Part shown: positions 8,852 to 19,334 of the stretch, one piece after another | Position numbering within the stretch: position 1 is the stretch's first letter | Layout of the letters: each line of letters begins with the position of its first letter | Assembly (NCBI GenBank): GCA_029204045.2 | Contig: CM055063.1 | Coordinates: 39,713,562 to 39,777,561 of the forward strand | Direction: 5' to 3' | From: Tillandsia leiboldiana | Lineage: Eukaryota; Streptophyta; Magnoliopsida; Poales; Bromeliaceae | DNA: 64,000 bases | Position numbers and translations under genes: made by a program | The notes under the pieces: model-generated | What the model saw: the letters and a program-made list of their open reading frames with translations, nothing else | Told to the model about the DNA's origin: nothing | The model's database searches: none

Positions 8852-11402
8852 TGTGATGACTGGATCTCTGCAGAGCTGTGGTAGAGTCATTGGTGACATC
8901 TGGGGAGCTTGTACTGTGTGTTGGAGGTATTTGTGCACCAATTGGATAGTTGTGGCGGACTTCGGGCTTACTGGATCACGTGGGTGATCAGTGGACTCCG
9001 TCGGATCGTTAGAAGTGGTTTCGCGCGAAGCGGATATTAAAAATGGACTCAGCGCGAAGTTTGGACCAAGGATTAACTTTCCGGATGCCTTCGGCAAATT
9101 TTGGAGTTGGAATTTGGCAAAATGGACATCAAATTCGGATTCAGCGCGCGAAAACGGTCAAAATGGACTACCTACTTGATGTTTTGGGACAACCGGTCAC
9201 TGTTCATAGGCCGGAACAGTGGTTTCCGGCCGCCGGCGGGCAGCGGCGGAGCAGTCCGCGGGCAGCGCGGCGGGCAGAGGCGCAGGCCGCCCGGTCCACG
9301 CGGCAGGCGTGCACCGGGGGCTGGACGCGGGCGGCTCGGGAGTGGGCCCGGTCCGCGGGTCGCGGTCTACGGAGAGCGCGGGGCGCACGGTGGACCGGGG
9401 TGGACACGTGGCGGCCGTGGTTTGGTGCGGTGTAGAGCGCTCGGTGCACCGAACGGGTGCGGGTGGCCTCAGCGGTGCGTGCCCGGCAGGGTTGGCAGGC
9501 GGCGCTGGCAGGCGGCACGTGGGCGCTGACCGCGGTTTCCCGCGCGTTTGGGGGCGCCCACGTGTCGATCCCTGGTGGTGGCCACGCGGCGCAGCGGGAG
9601 TGGTGGCTCCCGCTGTTGCCTGTTTTGTGGGGCGACGTGGAGGCCCAGGTGCGTTTCGGGCGCGCACAGTGTTGGGTCGGGCCCACACTGTAGCCGCCCG
9701 AAATCTGGAGCACCCGGAAAATAGGACAATTTGGGTATTAAGTGGATTGTTTCTCCCCAGCATATAAAAGGCCGAGTTCAACTGAAGAGAGCTTCTTCCC
9801 TGTTCATCTTTTCACTGTGCGACTTCACAAGAAATCCTCCTCTTCCTGTGGCGATTCCATCCACAGATTCTAGGATTTTTCGGCGGCACGCATCCTGAGG
9901 TTTGCATTTTTACGGCGCGGCGCGACCGCTCGTTCGTTTGCGGTCTTCTTCGTCCCATTTTGGTTCGAGGACTCCCCCGGCTTATCCCGAGCACCTATTT
10001 CTGTGATTCTTGCGCCGTTGGCTTCACGACAGGTAGGGCTACGTTTCCCATGTTTACTGGTTTTTTCCCATTCCGAGCTTTTCATGGGTTTTTCGGATCA
10101 TCTTGTGACCTTATTTTCTGGGGCGGATTTTGGGACAGCGGTGCGGTATTTTGGCGATATCTTCGCGCACAGGCATCGGATTGGGGCGATTCAAAAGGGC
10201 GTTTTGCATCTACACATCACGAGGAATATCCCCAAATTTTCTTGGGAATTTATGAATTTTGCCCCGAAGGTGATATCCCTGTTTACAGAACCTTGTGGTT
10301 CAGTTTTTGAGAGCAGTTTATTTCGGGGTGGTTCCCTTGTCGGATTTGTTTCTCAGTTTAGGAAACTCGGATTTGAGTGTGCAGGTAGTCGTTTCGACGG
10401 GTTAGTCGCGAGGATCGTGACAGTATTTTCTTGGAATTTTCCGGGCACTTCTCGCCAGTTAAAAACAGGGGAAACTGTGGACTGTTGGTTTGGGGCAGAT
10501 TGTTTGTGTGAGCATTGTATGTTATTATGTATTCTTTTGGNNNNNNNNNNNNNNNNNNNNNNNNNNNNNNNNNNNNNNNNNNNNNNNNNNNNNNNNNNNN
10601 NNNNNNNNNNNNNNNNNNNNNNNNNNNNNNNNNNNNNNNNTTTGCATCACATCGGCGCGGCTTATTTGCCCGATGATGAGGGCGGCAGCAGGAACTTTGC
10701 TATCACATCGGCGCGGCTTTCTTGCCCGATGATGAGGGCGGTACAGATTGGGTTCATCTGGGACGGTTGGTTATTGTTGCTTACGGTTATTCCAGTCTAG
10801 GACTGTATTTTAGAGGCATAGTAGTGGTAGATTTCCCTTTTGCAGCGGTTTCATTTCTTACCACTCTTCTTTCCTTTTTGCCTCTGGTAGACCTAGTGGG
10901 TGTGTCAGAGTTTGAGGTTTTACCCACTAGGGGAGGCTACTGGTTTACTAGTAGTTCTCACCCCCATTCTTCTTTCCTCTTTTTCTTCTTCCTTGTTTTG
11001 CAGTGTCTTCTGCGGGTGCTGCTGGGCTTTCAGCGGCGGGTCGAGGAGAGAGGACGGCTGAGTAGGTAGATCTCGAGGCAGGATGAGCGTGTTAGCTGGA
11101 CTGTTGGTGTACCCAGGTTTCCTCAGACGGTTGTACTTTTACATTTGGGACTGGCTTTTGCCAGCAGGTTGTATTTATTTTGGTGAGCTGGGAGAGACAG
11201 ATGTATCATTTATACAGATGTATTGTATTTTATTTCCAGCTTCAGTCTGAGATGTATTAGTTTTAGTTCAGCTCTGTTTTTATTGCTCTTTTATTATTAT
11301 CTCTTATATCTGAGCAGGTTTGGCGCTTCGTGTACACGGGAAATACCGTGTGCACGGCGGATCTGTAGACGGGCCCGGGTTCTGGTTTACACCCGGGGCG
11401 TG
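8852..11402 (+). repeat. Tk2 LTR 3, gapped and split by Tk3
   Basis: Starts TGTGATGACT after the PPT. Single-base indels against LTR 2 are frequent from about 9180 to 10540, then a 100-N gap follows. Sequence left of the gap corresponds to about 5187 of LTR 2 and sequence right of it to about 6313, so roughly 1.1 kb is missing. The copy reads to 11402 (GGGGCGTG), where Tk3 interrupts it; the last three bases ACA are at 20003-20005. True substitutions against LTR 2 (for example near 8946, 9285, 9329 and 9507) show it is a separate LTR. Confidence 0.88.
10541..10640. other. Assembly gap (100 N) inside Tk2 LTR 3
   Basis: Exactly 100 N, the usual placeholder for a gap of unknown size. By alignment to LTR 2 the missing sequence is about 1.1 kb. 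Confidence 0.95.
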
Positions 11403-13132
11403 TGTCACGCCCCGGGGTCGAACTGCGACCCGGGCTCGCCAACAGATCCGCCGTCTGTACGGAAACTGCCGTACAGACGAAGCGTCTAACCTGCAAAAGA
11501 GATCTATAGCTAACAAGTATCAGAGCTGAAAGGAAGCTGAAACACCAAGCGGTGAAAAGTCCAAGTACACCAGTCCACTAGCACCCAAAACATAAGTACA
11601 AAAGTGGAAACTAAAAAGTACAAGTGACACTAACACCGACACCACCGACTCAGGTAGGAGCTAGTCAGCCACGCCCTTACCTCGGTCAGAAAGCTCCGAA
11701 CGAGCCAAACCTGGAATGGTCGCCTCAGGAACACCTGTCATCACAGCGGGTGTGAGATCTACTGCAACAGTCAGATCTCAGTGGGTACCAAAGCTAAACC
11801 CACGGTACACCCACTCAGTCTGCTGGAGACAAAAACACAGATAGATAGATAGATAGATAGATAGATAACTGGAAATGAATCTATCGCTACATGTCTCAAT
11901 GCAATGCTGGAAGTAAGTTCTCAGTCTCTCTCACGGGAGGCCTGGAAACTACGAACGTCTGCGCCCCCTACAGCCCTTATCAAACAAGAACATGCTGTAG
12001 GCTTAGGCGCCCATAGTTTCCGCCCCCGCACTGGGACTGCTAGAACTCTACAAGACACTAGAAGGCCACCTCAATCCCTTCTAGTAACCACCTGGTGACT
12101 CGGCCAGGGCATAACTATCTATCTGGTAACTCAGCCAGTGATATCTACACATCTGGTAACTCAGCCAGTGATTTATACCCATCTGGTAACTCTGCCAGTG
12201 GTATCTACTCATCTGGTAACTCAGCCAGTGATTTATACCCATCTGGTAACTCCGCCAGTGGTATCTACTCATCTGGTAACTCAGCCAGTGATTTCTACTC
12301 ATCTGGTAACTCAGCCAGTGATTTATACCCATCTGGTAACTCCGCCAGTGGTATCTACTCATCTGGTAACTCAGCCAGTGATTTACACCCATCTGGTAGC
12401 TCTGCCAGTGGTATCTACTCATCTGGTAACTCAGCCAGTGATTTATACCCATCTGGTAACTCTGCCAGTACAACTCGTATACTCTAACGATGCGACTAAC
12501 ACTCGTGTCCAAGTCGGAAACGACAACCCTCGACTTGCACGACTGTTCCGCAAATACCTGATAGTAAGGATACGATACCTTTGCATTTGGAAGCGTAAAG
12601 GGCATTCCGTAGTTCATTGGGAGAAACCAACCCACCTGCGATCAATCCGCGAAAACCGTGCGCCATACGGAGGTCCCGACGCGATCCCGCAGCTCCACGC
12701 GGCAAAACACGCACCACCGGCCACGCGAGAAGCTAACACAATGCCACAACTGCGAGACAAGAAGAGGGACCGGAATCAGAAAACATGCGGCTACAACCGC
12801 GCTCACAAAGGCGAGAAAAACCCATCCGGCGACGGGAAACGCCGCGCGTTGCGCGGAAAACCCATCGCGCACTCACGCCGCGGCGCGTCGCCGAGTCGCA
12901 GCCTGCGCGGCCAAAGCGGCGCAGCTGCACGGCCCCCAAAAACCCAGCCGCGCGGCGCTGACCCAGCCGCCCGCGCGGCGCCCAGCAAGCCCGAAACAAG
13001 CAGAGGCTTCCGCGGGGATCCAAATCAACCCGAACTCCTCTGTAAACACAAATGGGACACATCCAAGGCAAACTCCTCCGCACCACACCATCCTGCAAGG
13101 TCGGTGCGTCGTCCAAATCCCGGTGTTCTACA
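11403..13132 (-). repeat. Tk3 LTR (3' copy)
   Basis: Reads in minus orientation. In plus coordinates it holds the U5 twin hairpins (11411-11479; the perfect 11-bp arms are 11452-11462 and 11469-11479), the two-stem module (11754-11815), a GATA microsatellite (about 11840-11868), a 30-bp minisatellite (12121-12469) and a GC-rich end (12640-13030). Long ORFs across the minisatellite exist only because its unit is a multiple of three. Confidence 0.92.
12121..12469 (-). repeat. 30-bp minisatellite in Tk3 LTR
   Basis: About 11.6 units built on ATCTGGTAACTCAGCCAGTG plus a 10-base tail that alternates between ATTTATACCC and GTATCTACTC types, giving a 60-bp higher-order pattern. The other LTR carries the same array at 18986-19334. 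The units directly abut with no spacers. Confidence 0.95.
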
Positions 13133-14618
13133 CTCTCCCCCCCTTAAAAGGGTTTCGTCCTCGAAACTCAACTAAATCCATACATAGGAGGGCAAATCAA
13201 AAACAAAAGGGGATAGGAGATCCACAAATTGTCCAAGGCTCTCAAGTGGTCACTCACAATCTTCATGCTGACAGCACTGAGCCTTCCCCAAAGGTATGAT
13301 TCGACTGCAAAATTCTTTGGTTTCACCAACAAGAATCGCATCGGTCGATGAGGATAACGCAGTCCTCGTCCATCACCAAGGAAGGGAAAGCCAAACAAGG
13401 CTTGCGGGGTTCAAAAGGACTTCAACCAGCCTGATCACTAATCGAGGATCCACACCTCGCATAACTCAATCTATACATGGCCCTGCGGCTGGTGGTTTTC
13501 CTCGATTCGAGATCTCAAAAACCGAAGTTCAAGCCTCCTTAAGGCAAAACCCCTCTGATGCTTCATGGCCACCAAAACTCCTGTTCCACAAAACATAAAT
13601 CACCTCCCTTGACAGGGGAAAACTTTCAACCTCGAGAACCTTCTCTCGATTCTGGCACTCAATTCCCAGGGTTACACAGCTCGCCTAAACAGGGCATACT
13701 GAACAAAATGTCCTCGCCGGGATAAAGCAATCATACATCCTTGCAAAATCTATCCACCGGCGTTACCTCGACCCGACTTCCTGAGTGTCCAAGCACTTAA
13801 GGTTTGAGGATTCAAGAATAATTCCATGACCTCACTATCACGGCAATATCCGGATCAATGCTGGTATCTTCCTCAGCTTTGCCTCTCGCAAGTTACACTG
13901 GCCTTGCATAGTCCAAGAGCTTCTGATCTCTGACTTTAACATGGGTCCAGGCCCAGCCCAAACGGTATCTCACCTCGTTGGGTCCTCCGTCACTCATGCG
14001 GCTGAATCACAAGGCCTAACCACAAAATTTTCGATGCCCAAGTGCAACTCTCAAAGCTAGGCAACCAACTTCTTCCTCCATAGAAGTTGTAGCACCATCC
14101 TCAAGAGCCCCTCAAGCTCCAAGTCGCCTCGGAGATAAGCAAAAACCCACGACGGTAACACCACCAACCCGTCCAGTGAAACAGGGAAAAACACAGTTCT
14201 CAAATCAGTAGGGCATTAGTCAATCTACTTGACCACGCAAACCGCTCAAACTGCCCTACTGGTTCCGGATCAGTATCCAGGCACAGCCCTTGGCTGTAAG
14301 GTTCCATAAAGATATCAATCACTCGAAGGCATCTGCCCAAGCACAAGGTGAGACTAATCAAGTTCGAACCTTACAAGACTCACACGGTTGTGTACCCACA
14401 ACGTGACATCACCACTGTGTAACAACTGCCTGGAACCTCACTGTCGTATCCCCACGACGAGGTACTAGGTCTCACAGACCTCTCGATCCGTCAAATCTCA
14501 CAACTGCGCTCACAGCTCTCTCTGTCTCACGGTTGATACTCCACGAGGTGCTGTCGAAGTTGGCGCGGTTCCCGAACCACGTCAATCACTGTCTCGATCT
14601 CAGTCCCAATCTAGTAAG

Positions 14619-14728
14619 CACCTGGTAACTCGGCCAGGGGCATCAACCACCTGGTAACTCGGCCAGGGGCAAGTAACCTCCTGGTAACTCAGCCAGGGGC
14701 AGGTAACCTCCTGGTAACTCAGCCAGGG
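14619..14728 (-). repeat. Internal copy of the Tk3 minisatellite core
   Basis: Four units of 29-30 bases carry CCTGGTAACTCGGCCAGG or the AGCCAGG variant, the same core as the LTR minisatellite (12121-12469) but with a different tail. It lies downstream of the protease remnant. Confidence 0.8.
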
Positions 14729-14789
14729 CATCATATATCTCATCACATGCTATAAAAAAATACCCTCCTCCTGACCAGGTCCACGGAGG

Positions 14790-15010
14790 GTCAATGTCTT
14801 CTCTCTCGACAATCCATGATAGCATAAATTGGGACGGCCGATTCCTATCCAACCTCGTATCAACACCTCTGCACTGATGTAGGACTAACATCTCGATGAT
14901 CAATCCAAGGTCCTCGTCGCACTGGCAGGACAGGCAGCACTCATCCACGTGCTTCACGTGATCTGAAAACTGATCCAAAAGTGCACAACCGTCAGTCCTG
15001 ACACTGGCCC
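14790..15010 (-). pseudogene. Tk3 aspartic protease-region remnant
   Basis: The minus-strand frame shows HVKHVDECCLSC and a following EMLVLHQ, which matches the Tk5 stretch after the protease active site (HVMHVEEHCLTC and ADLLVLQQ, about 50945-51035). The catalytic D-T-G itself is not visible. The frame continues into unrelated repeat sequence, so no functional product is expected. In intact elements this domain matures Gag-Pol. Confidence 0.55.
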
Positions 15011-15491
15011 ACACGAAGGTACCCCTGCTCTACCGAAACGCACAAGCGGCGTTGGCATTAAGCAAGCTCCAACTCCGACGACCACACCAGGTGAGACGCG
15101 ATCCACAACCCTGACGAAGAACGCGGCCCTGCAGAAGGGAAACTCACATCCTGGCACTGCTGCTGAGCGAGCACTGTCGAGAACTTCCTGGTCTCTGTCT
15201 CCTCTGAGACCCCTGATCCAGAGGGTGGAATCACGGCAACCTCGAATCACGCGACTATCGCAAAATCGGCGATGCCGGAGCTCTCTCTCCGAAGCGGGTC
15301 CCCCGCTCACCGTCTCCCTCGGACGGGATCACTGATCCTCGGTCAATCCATCGAGCATGCACCCTCACTGCATCCAAGGTCGGCACTCGCCGAAAATGCA
15401 CGAAGAGGTAGGCATCTCGATGCAGCTCCCACTCGAACACAACCAACCTCTAAGCCTCATCCTGGGCGTCCAGGGGTACATCGCTCAACCG

Positions 15492-15740
15492 TCACAGAAA
15501 CTCACCCCAGAACATCAACTGCGCTCCCGATGGTCCAACAAGACGAATCCGACGCCACCAGCTCTCTTGGCGTCCGTATGCAAAAGTGCATAACCAAGCG
15601 CCCTGATGCTTATCCTGGATGAACAAATCCTCGAACAAATCTTCCATAACAGCGTTCCAGTTCTCGGCCTCTCTCGGCTCCAACTCAGTCCCGAAATCTA
15701 CAAGGGATGGAACTGGATGCGGTACACAACCTAACAGCAA
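15492..15740 (-). pseudogene. Tk3 gag remnant
   Basis: The minus-strand frame contains a segment with spacing of the retrotransposon Gag domain (NWNAVMEDLFEDLFIQDK, then WWRR, then a FWGEFL ending), comparable to Tk5 near 49770-49940 (WLSAMEKLFRDFF, WWQR, WEEF). Frames break on both sides. Intact Gag forms the cytoplasmic particle in which reverse transcription occurs. Confidence 0.6.
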
Positions 15741-16298
15741 CCTCTCGTTGCTTCCGCACCATCAATGGTGCGATCAGGAACAGAAATCGCCAAAGTCGCG
15801 GCCGGAGGTACTACTGACGATACTCCGGGAGATGCTCTCGGTCCAAGCATGTGCATCATACGCTCCATGCTCTCCTCCTGGCGCCGTATCGCCTCAAGTA
15901 CCAGGACTGCTTGGGCCTGGATCTCTCAAGCCTCTCTCGGCTCTATCCATTTAGCTTTCCGCTACGAGCCCCTCATCCCAGGTCAAACACGCCCTTGCCG
16001 TTGCACGGCGTCTCTGAAGCATCCAAAAACCACTGCAACAGAAAAACATTAGGACCAAGACTTTCCCGACCCAAACAAACGAAAGCCTAAACATGTTAAC
16101 CTTTCTAAAGCATTATGCTGTCTGCAGCCAACACAATCACCTTTAGAGAAATAACATGCGAGGTCACTCACCCCAATCCTCAGGGGGAGGTACACCCTCA
16201 GACAAGACTCTCGCTAAGGTCACGACTCACACGACAGTCTTCCCACTGTCCAACCAAAAGCCTAGGGTCTCTAAGTCCCCAACGACCTATATTCCTAG

Positions 16299-16310
16299 GC
16301 TCTGATACCA
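16299..16310 (-). other. Primer binding site, Tk3
   Basis: GCTCTGATACCA, reverse complement of TGGTATCAGAGC, lies 7 bases outside the LTR boundary at 16318. It confirms minus-strand orientation and initiator Met-tRNA priming. Confidence 0.9.
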
Positions 16311-16932
16311 CCTAATCTGTCACGCCCCGGGGTCGAACTGCGACCCGGGCTCGCCAACAGATCCGCCGTCTGTACGGAAACTGCCGTACAGACGAAGCGT
16401 CTAACCTGCAAAAGAGATCTATAGCTAACAAGTATCAGAGCTGAAAGGAAGCTGAAACACCAAGCGGTGAAAAGTCCAAGTACACCAGTCCACTAGCACC
16501 CAAAACATAAGTACAAAAGTGGAAACTAAAAAGTACAAGTGACACTAACACCGACACCACCGACTCGGGTAGGAGCTAGTCAGTCACGCCCTTACCTCGG
16601 TCAGAAAGCTCCGAACGAGCCAAACCTGGAACGGTCGCCTCAGGAACACCTGTCATCACAGCGGGTGTGACACTACTAGAAATTTGACATACAGCGGCAT
16701 TATTCGCTGCAATATTTAAGTAAATGTTGCTAAATACAAAATATACTGGCATTTATTAAAAATTGTTGCTAAATATATCATTTATCGATATTTACAAATT
16801 ATTGTTGGTGAATAAAAATATTTAGCAATATTTATTTTTAAATGCCGGTAAAAGATAGTTTAAATACCGGCAGTTACTTTTAATGCCACTAAAAAACTTT
16901 AATTACTAGCATTTAAAAGTAAATATTGGTAA

Positions 16933-17004
16933 GTCCCTCAACTTATTAATTATTTATATCTTAAATCCTTATTTAAGATATAAATAATTAATAAGTTGAG
17001 GGAC
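16933..17004. repeat. Perfect 34-bp inverted repeat inside the CACTA
   Basis: 16933-16966 is the exact reverse complement of 16971-17004, with a four-base spacer CCTT. Arms start GTCCCTCAACTTATTAATTA. It could be a nested foldback element or a hairpin-forming segment of the CACTA. Confidence 0.9.
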
Positions 17005-17279
17005 CTAACTAAGATTATCCATCAATTTCTCATATCCCGCCTACTTCTTCCTTCCTCTTGTGCCGTACGACTACTAGTCTTCCTCTCCTCATATGCAAAG
17101 GTTCTTTCTAGGGTTTTTTTTTCTCTCTTTTTTATTTTTTTATTATCTTCTCTCTAAGTAAAAAAAAAAAAAAAAAAATTACTCTTTCTACCTTTCAATC
17201 GCAGGGGGTAAGAAAAGAATTTTCTTCCTTATCTTCTACCAAGAAGGAGACCCACAAGCAGAACTCTACCAAGAAAAAG

Positions 17280-17676
17280 GTAAGTTAATTTAGATTTTTT
17301 TTTTTTGTAAAATTATTTGCTTTCTTTTATTACTTTGGAATAGATGGGTCGATTTAAATTTTTTTTAAAAAAATTATTGTTTTTATTTTAAAATTATTAT
17401 TTGATAATAGATTTAATTATTTTTAGATTGTATGATTATGCAACAAAGTAAATAATATATAATAGAAGACTAAATAAAAAATATAGTTGAAACCCACATT
17501 TATTTATGTATTTAAGTATAAAAGATGATGAACATGACCTCCTCCCATTATAATTTTTTATTACTAAATATAATCAGAGAATGTGCAAAAGAGTCAATTA
17601 AAATAAAATTAATAAACTTTTTAAATAAGTTAATTTAAAAATTCATTGATATTTACTGTGAAAAAAAAAGAATGTG

Positions 17677-17756
<80 letters not shown>

Positions 17757-17850
17757 ATCTATATTTTTTTCCTTTCGTCAATTTTATTATTTAATATATA
17801 GACTTTTGACTCGTTAAAACTAACTTTTAATGTGTTCTTTTTTTTGACAG
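17280..17850 (+). other. Intron-like segment inside the CACTA
   Basis: A strong donor context AAAAAG/GTAAGTT at 17279/17280 and a strong acceptor with a T-run and TTTGACAG ending at 17850 bracket 571 AT-rich bases. Flanking exon-like sequence is pyrimidine-rich upstream (17040-17279). This may be the 5'-untranslated exon and first intron of the ancestral transposase gene, or a captured host fragment. No protein is visible. Confidence 0.45.
17681..17754. repeat. (TA)37 microsatellite
   Basis: An uninterrupted TA repeat of 74 bases inside the intron-like segment of the CACTA. Its length is likely to vary between individuals. Confidence 0.97.
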
Positions 17851-18691
17851 GTTCAACGCAAGTAATAATACCTTTGGAATTCAAGAAAATTTAAACAATT
17901 TTAAGCTGTTTTGTTATATTCGCAAACAACTTTATGTCGTGTGACCTATTTGGATGCGTTATTTATGTACGTATTAGTATTTTTGTGTTTAGAAAATTTT
18001 GTGATCATTTGTTATTTTTTTGGATGTTGAATGGACTAAAGATTTTTAACTTATTGTTTATTTAATTAAAAATGAGCTTAGTAAATTATTTTTGTTATTT
18101 TGTTATGCACGATTTATGCCACTTGTCATATGAAAACATTGAAATATCATATTATCCATTCAAATTGTATTTTTTTAAAATTGAAAGGATTTAATTATTT
18201 TATGATAGTGCAAATTATAATTTCTATTATTTTTATTTATTTAAAAATATAATTTAAAAATATTTAGAATTAGCAGCATTTATTAATACCGGAATTAATA
18301 ATAGATTACCAACATTTGTATAATATTGCAAATAAACTAATAATTACCGACATTTATTAGTGTTGTAGATAATTAAAAAATACCGGCATTTAATAATATC
18401 GCTAATAACCACTTCTATAACGACATTTATTTAATGTTACTAATTACTTAATTTTAACGACAATTTAATTAAATGCCGGTAGAAGATTCACCAACACGAG
18501 TATAAGCGGCACTAATTGCTAAATGCCACTAATAGTTTTTACGGCACTTTTTAAACTTTAGGCGGCAATTACAGGATGCCGCTAAATCACAATTTTTTTG
18601 TAGTGTGAGATCTACTGCAACAGTCAGATCTCAGTGGGTACCAAAGCTAAACCCACGGTACACCCACTCAGTCTGCTGGAGACAAAAACAC

Positions 18692-18733
<42 letters not shown>

Positions 18734-18985
18734 CTGGAAATGAATCTATCGCTACATGTCTCAATGCAATGCTGGAAGTAAGTTCTCAGTCTCTCTCACG
18801 GGAGGCCTGGAAACTACGAACGTCTGCGCCCCCTACAGCCCTTATCAAACAAGAACATGCTGTAGGCTTAGGCGCCCATAGTTTCCGCCCCCGCACTGGG
18901 ACTGCTAGAACTCTACAAGACACTAGAAGGCCACCTCAATCCCTTCTAGTAACCACCTGGTGACTCGGCCAGGGCATAACTATCT

Positions 18986-19334
18986 ATCTGGTAACTCAGC
19001 CAGTGATATCTACACATCTGGTAACTCAGCCAGTGATTTATACCCATCTGGTAACTCTGCCAGTGGTATCTACTCATCTGGTAACTCAGCCAGTGATTTA
19101 TACCCATCTGGTAACTCCGCCAGTGGTATCTACTCATCTGGTAACTCAGCCAGTGATTTCTACTCATCTGGTAACTCAGCCAGTGATTTATACCCATCTG
19201 GTAACTCCGCCAGTGGTATCTACTCATCTGGTAACTCAGCCAGTGATTTACACCCATCTGGTAGCTCTGCCAGTGGTATCTACTCATCTGGTAACTCAGC
19301 CAGTGATTTATACCCATCTGGTAACTCTGCCAGT
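18986..19334 (-). repeat. 30-bp minisatellite, second Tk3 LTR
   Basis: Same unit order and the same rare variants (for example TGGTAGCTCTGCC) as 12121-12469, as expected for LTRs copied from one RNA. Confidence 0.95.

Larger units (their letters stand above)
13133..16317 (-). mobile_element. Tk3 internal region
   Basis: Minus orientation. The polypurine tract is the complement of 13133-13143 (CTCTCCCCCCC) and the GTTTCG/CGAAAC hairpin lies at 13152-13167. The PBS is at 16299-16310. Between them are decayed gag (15492-15740) and protease (about 14790-15010) remnants and a short repeat set (14619-14728). In 13170-14600 and 15740-16100 I recognise nothing beyond the conserved leader motif near 16120. 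It cannot encode its own proteins. Confidence 0.85.
16671..18605. mobile_element. Non-autonomous CACTA (En/Spm) DNA transposon
   Basis: Begins CACTACTAGAAATTTG and ends CAATTTTTTTGTAGTG, whose complement is CACTACAAAAAAATTG, the classic CACTA terminus. TGA at 16668-16670 and 18606-18608 is the 3-bp duplication, and removing the element restores the sequence seen at 11741-11765. Subterminal CCGGCATTTA/TAGCGGCAT motifs recur at both ends, as transposase binding repeats do in this superfamily. The 1935-bp body is AT-rich with no transposase ORF, so it depends on an autonomous relative. It is the deepest and so the youngest layer of the nest. Confidence 0.95.

Noticed and set aside
12121..12469. 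Regular 30-bp repeats resembling a CRISPR array
   Set aside because: No unique spacers separate the units, the variation is alternating tail types, and the context is a plant LTR.
12081..13175. ORFs of 130-345 codons across the Tk3 minisatellite, repeated at 18946-20031
   Set aside because: The 30-bp unit is a multiple of three, so it stays open in several frames and on both strands. It sits in an LTR and encodes only simple repeats.
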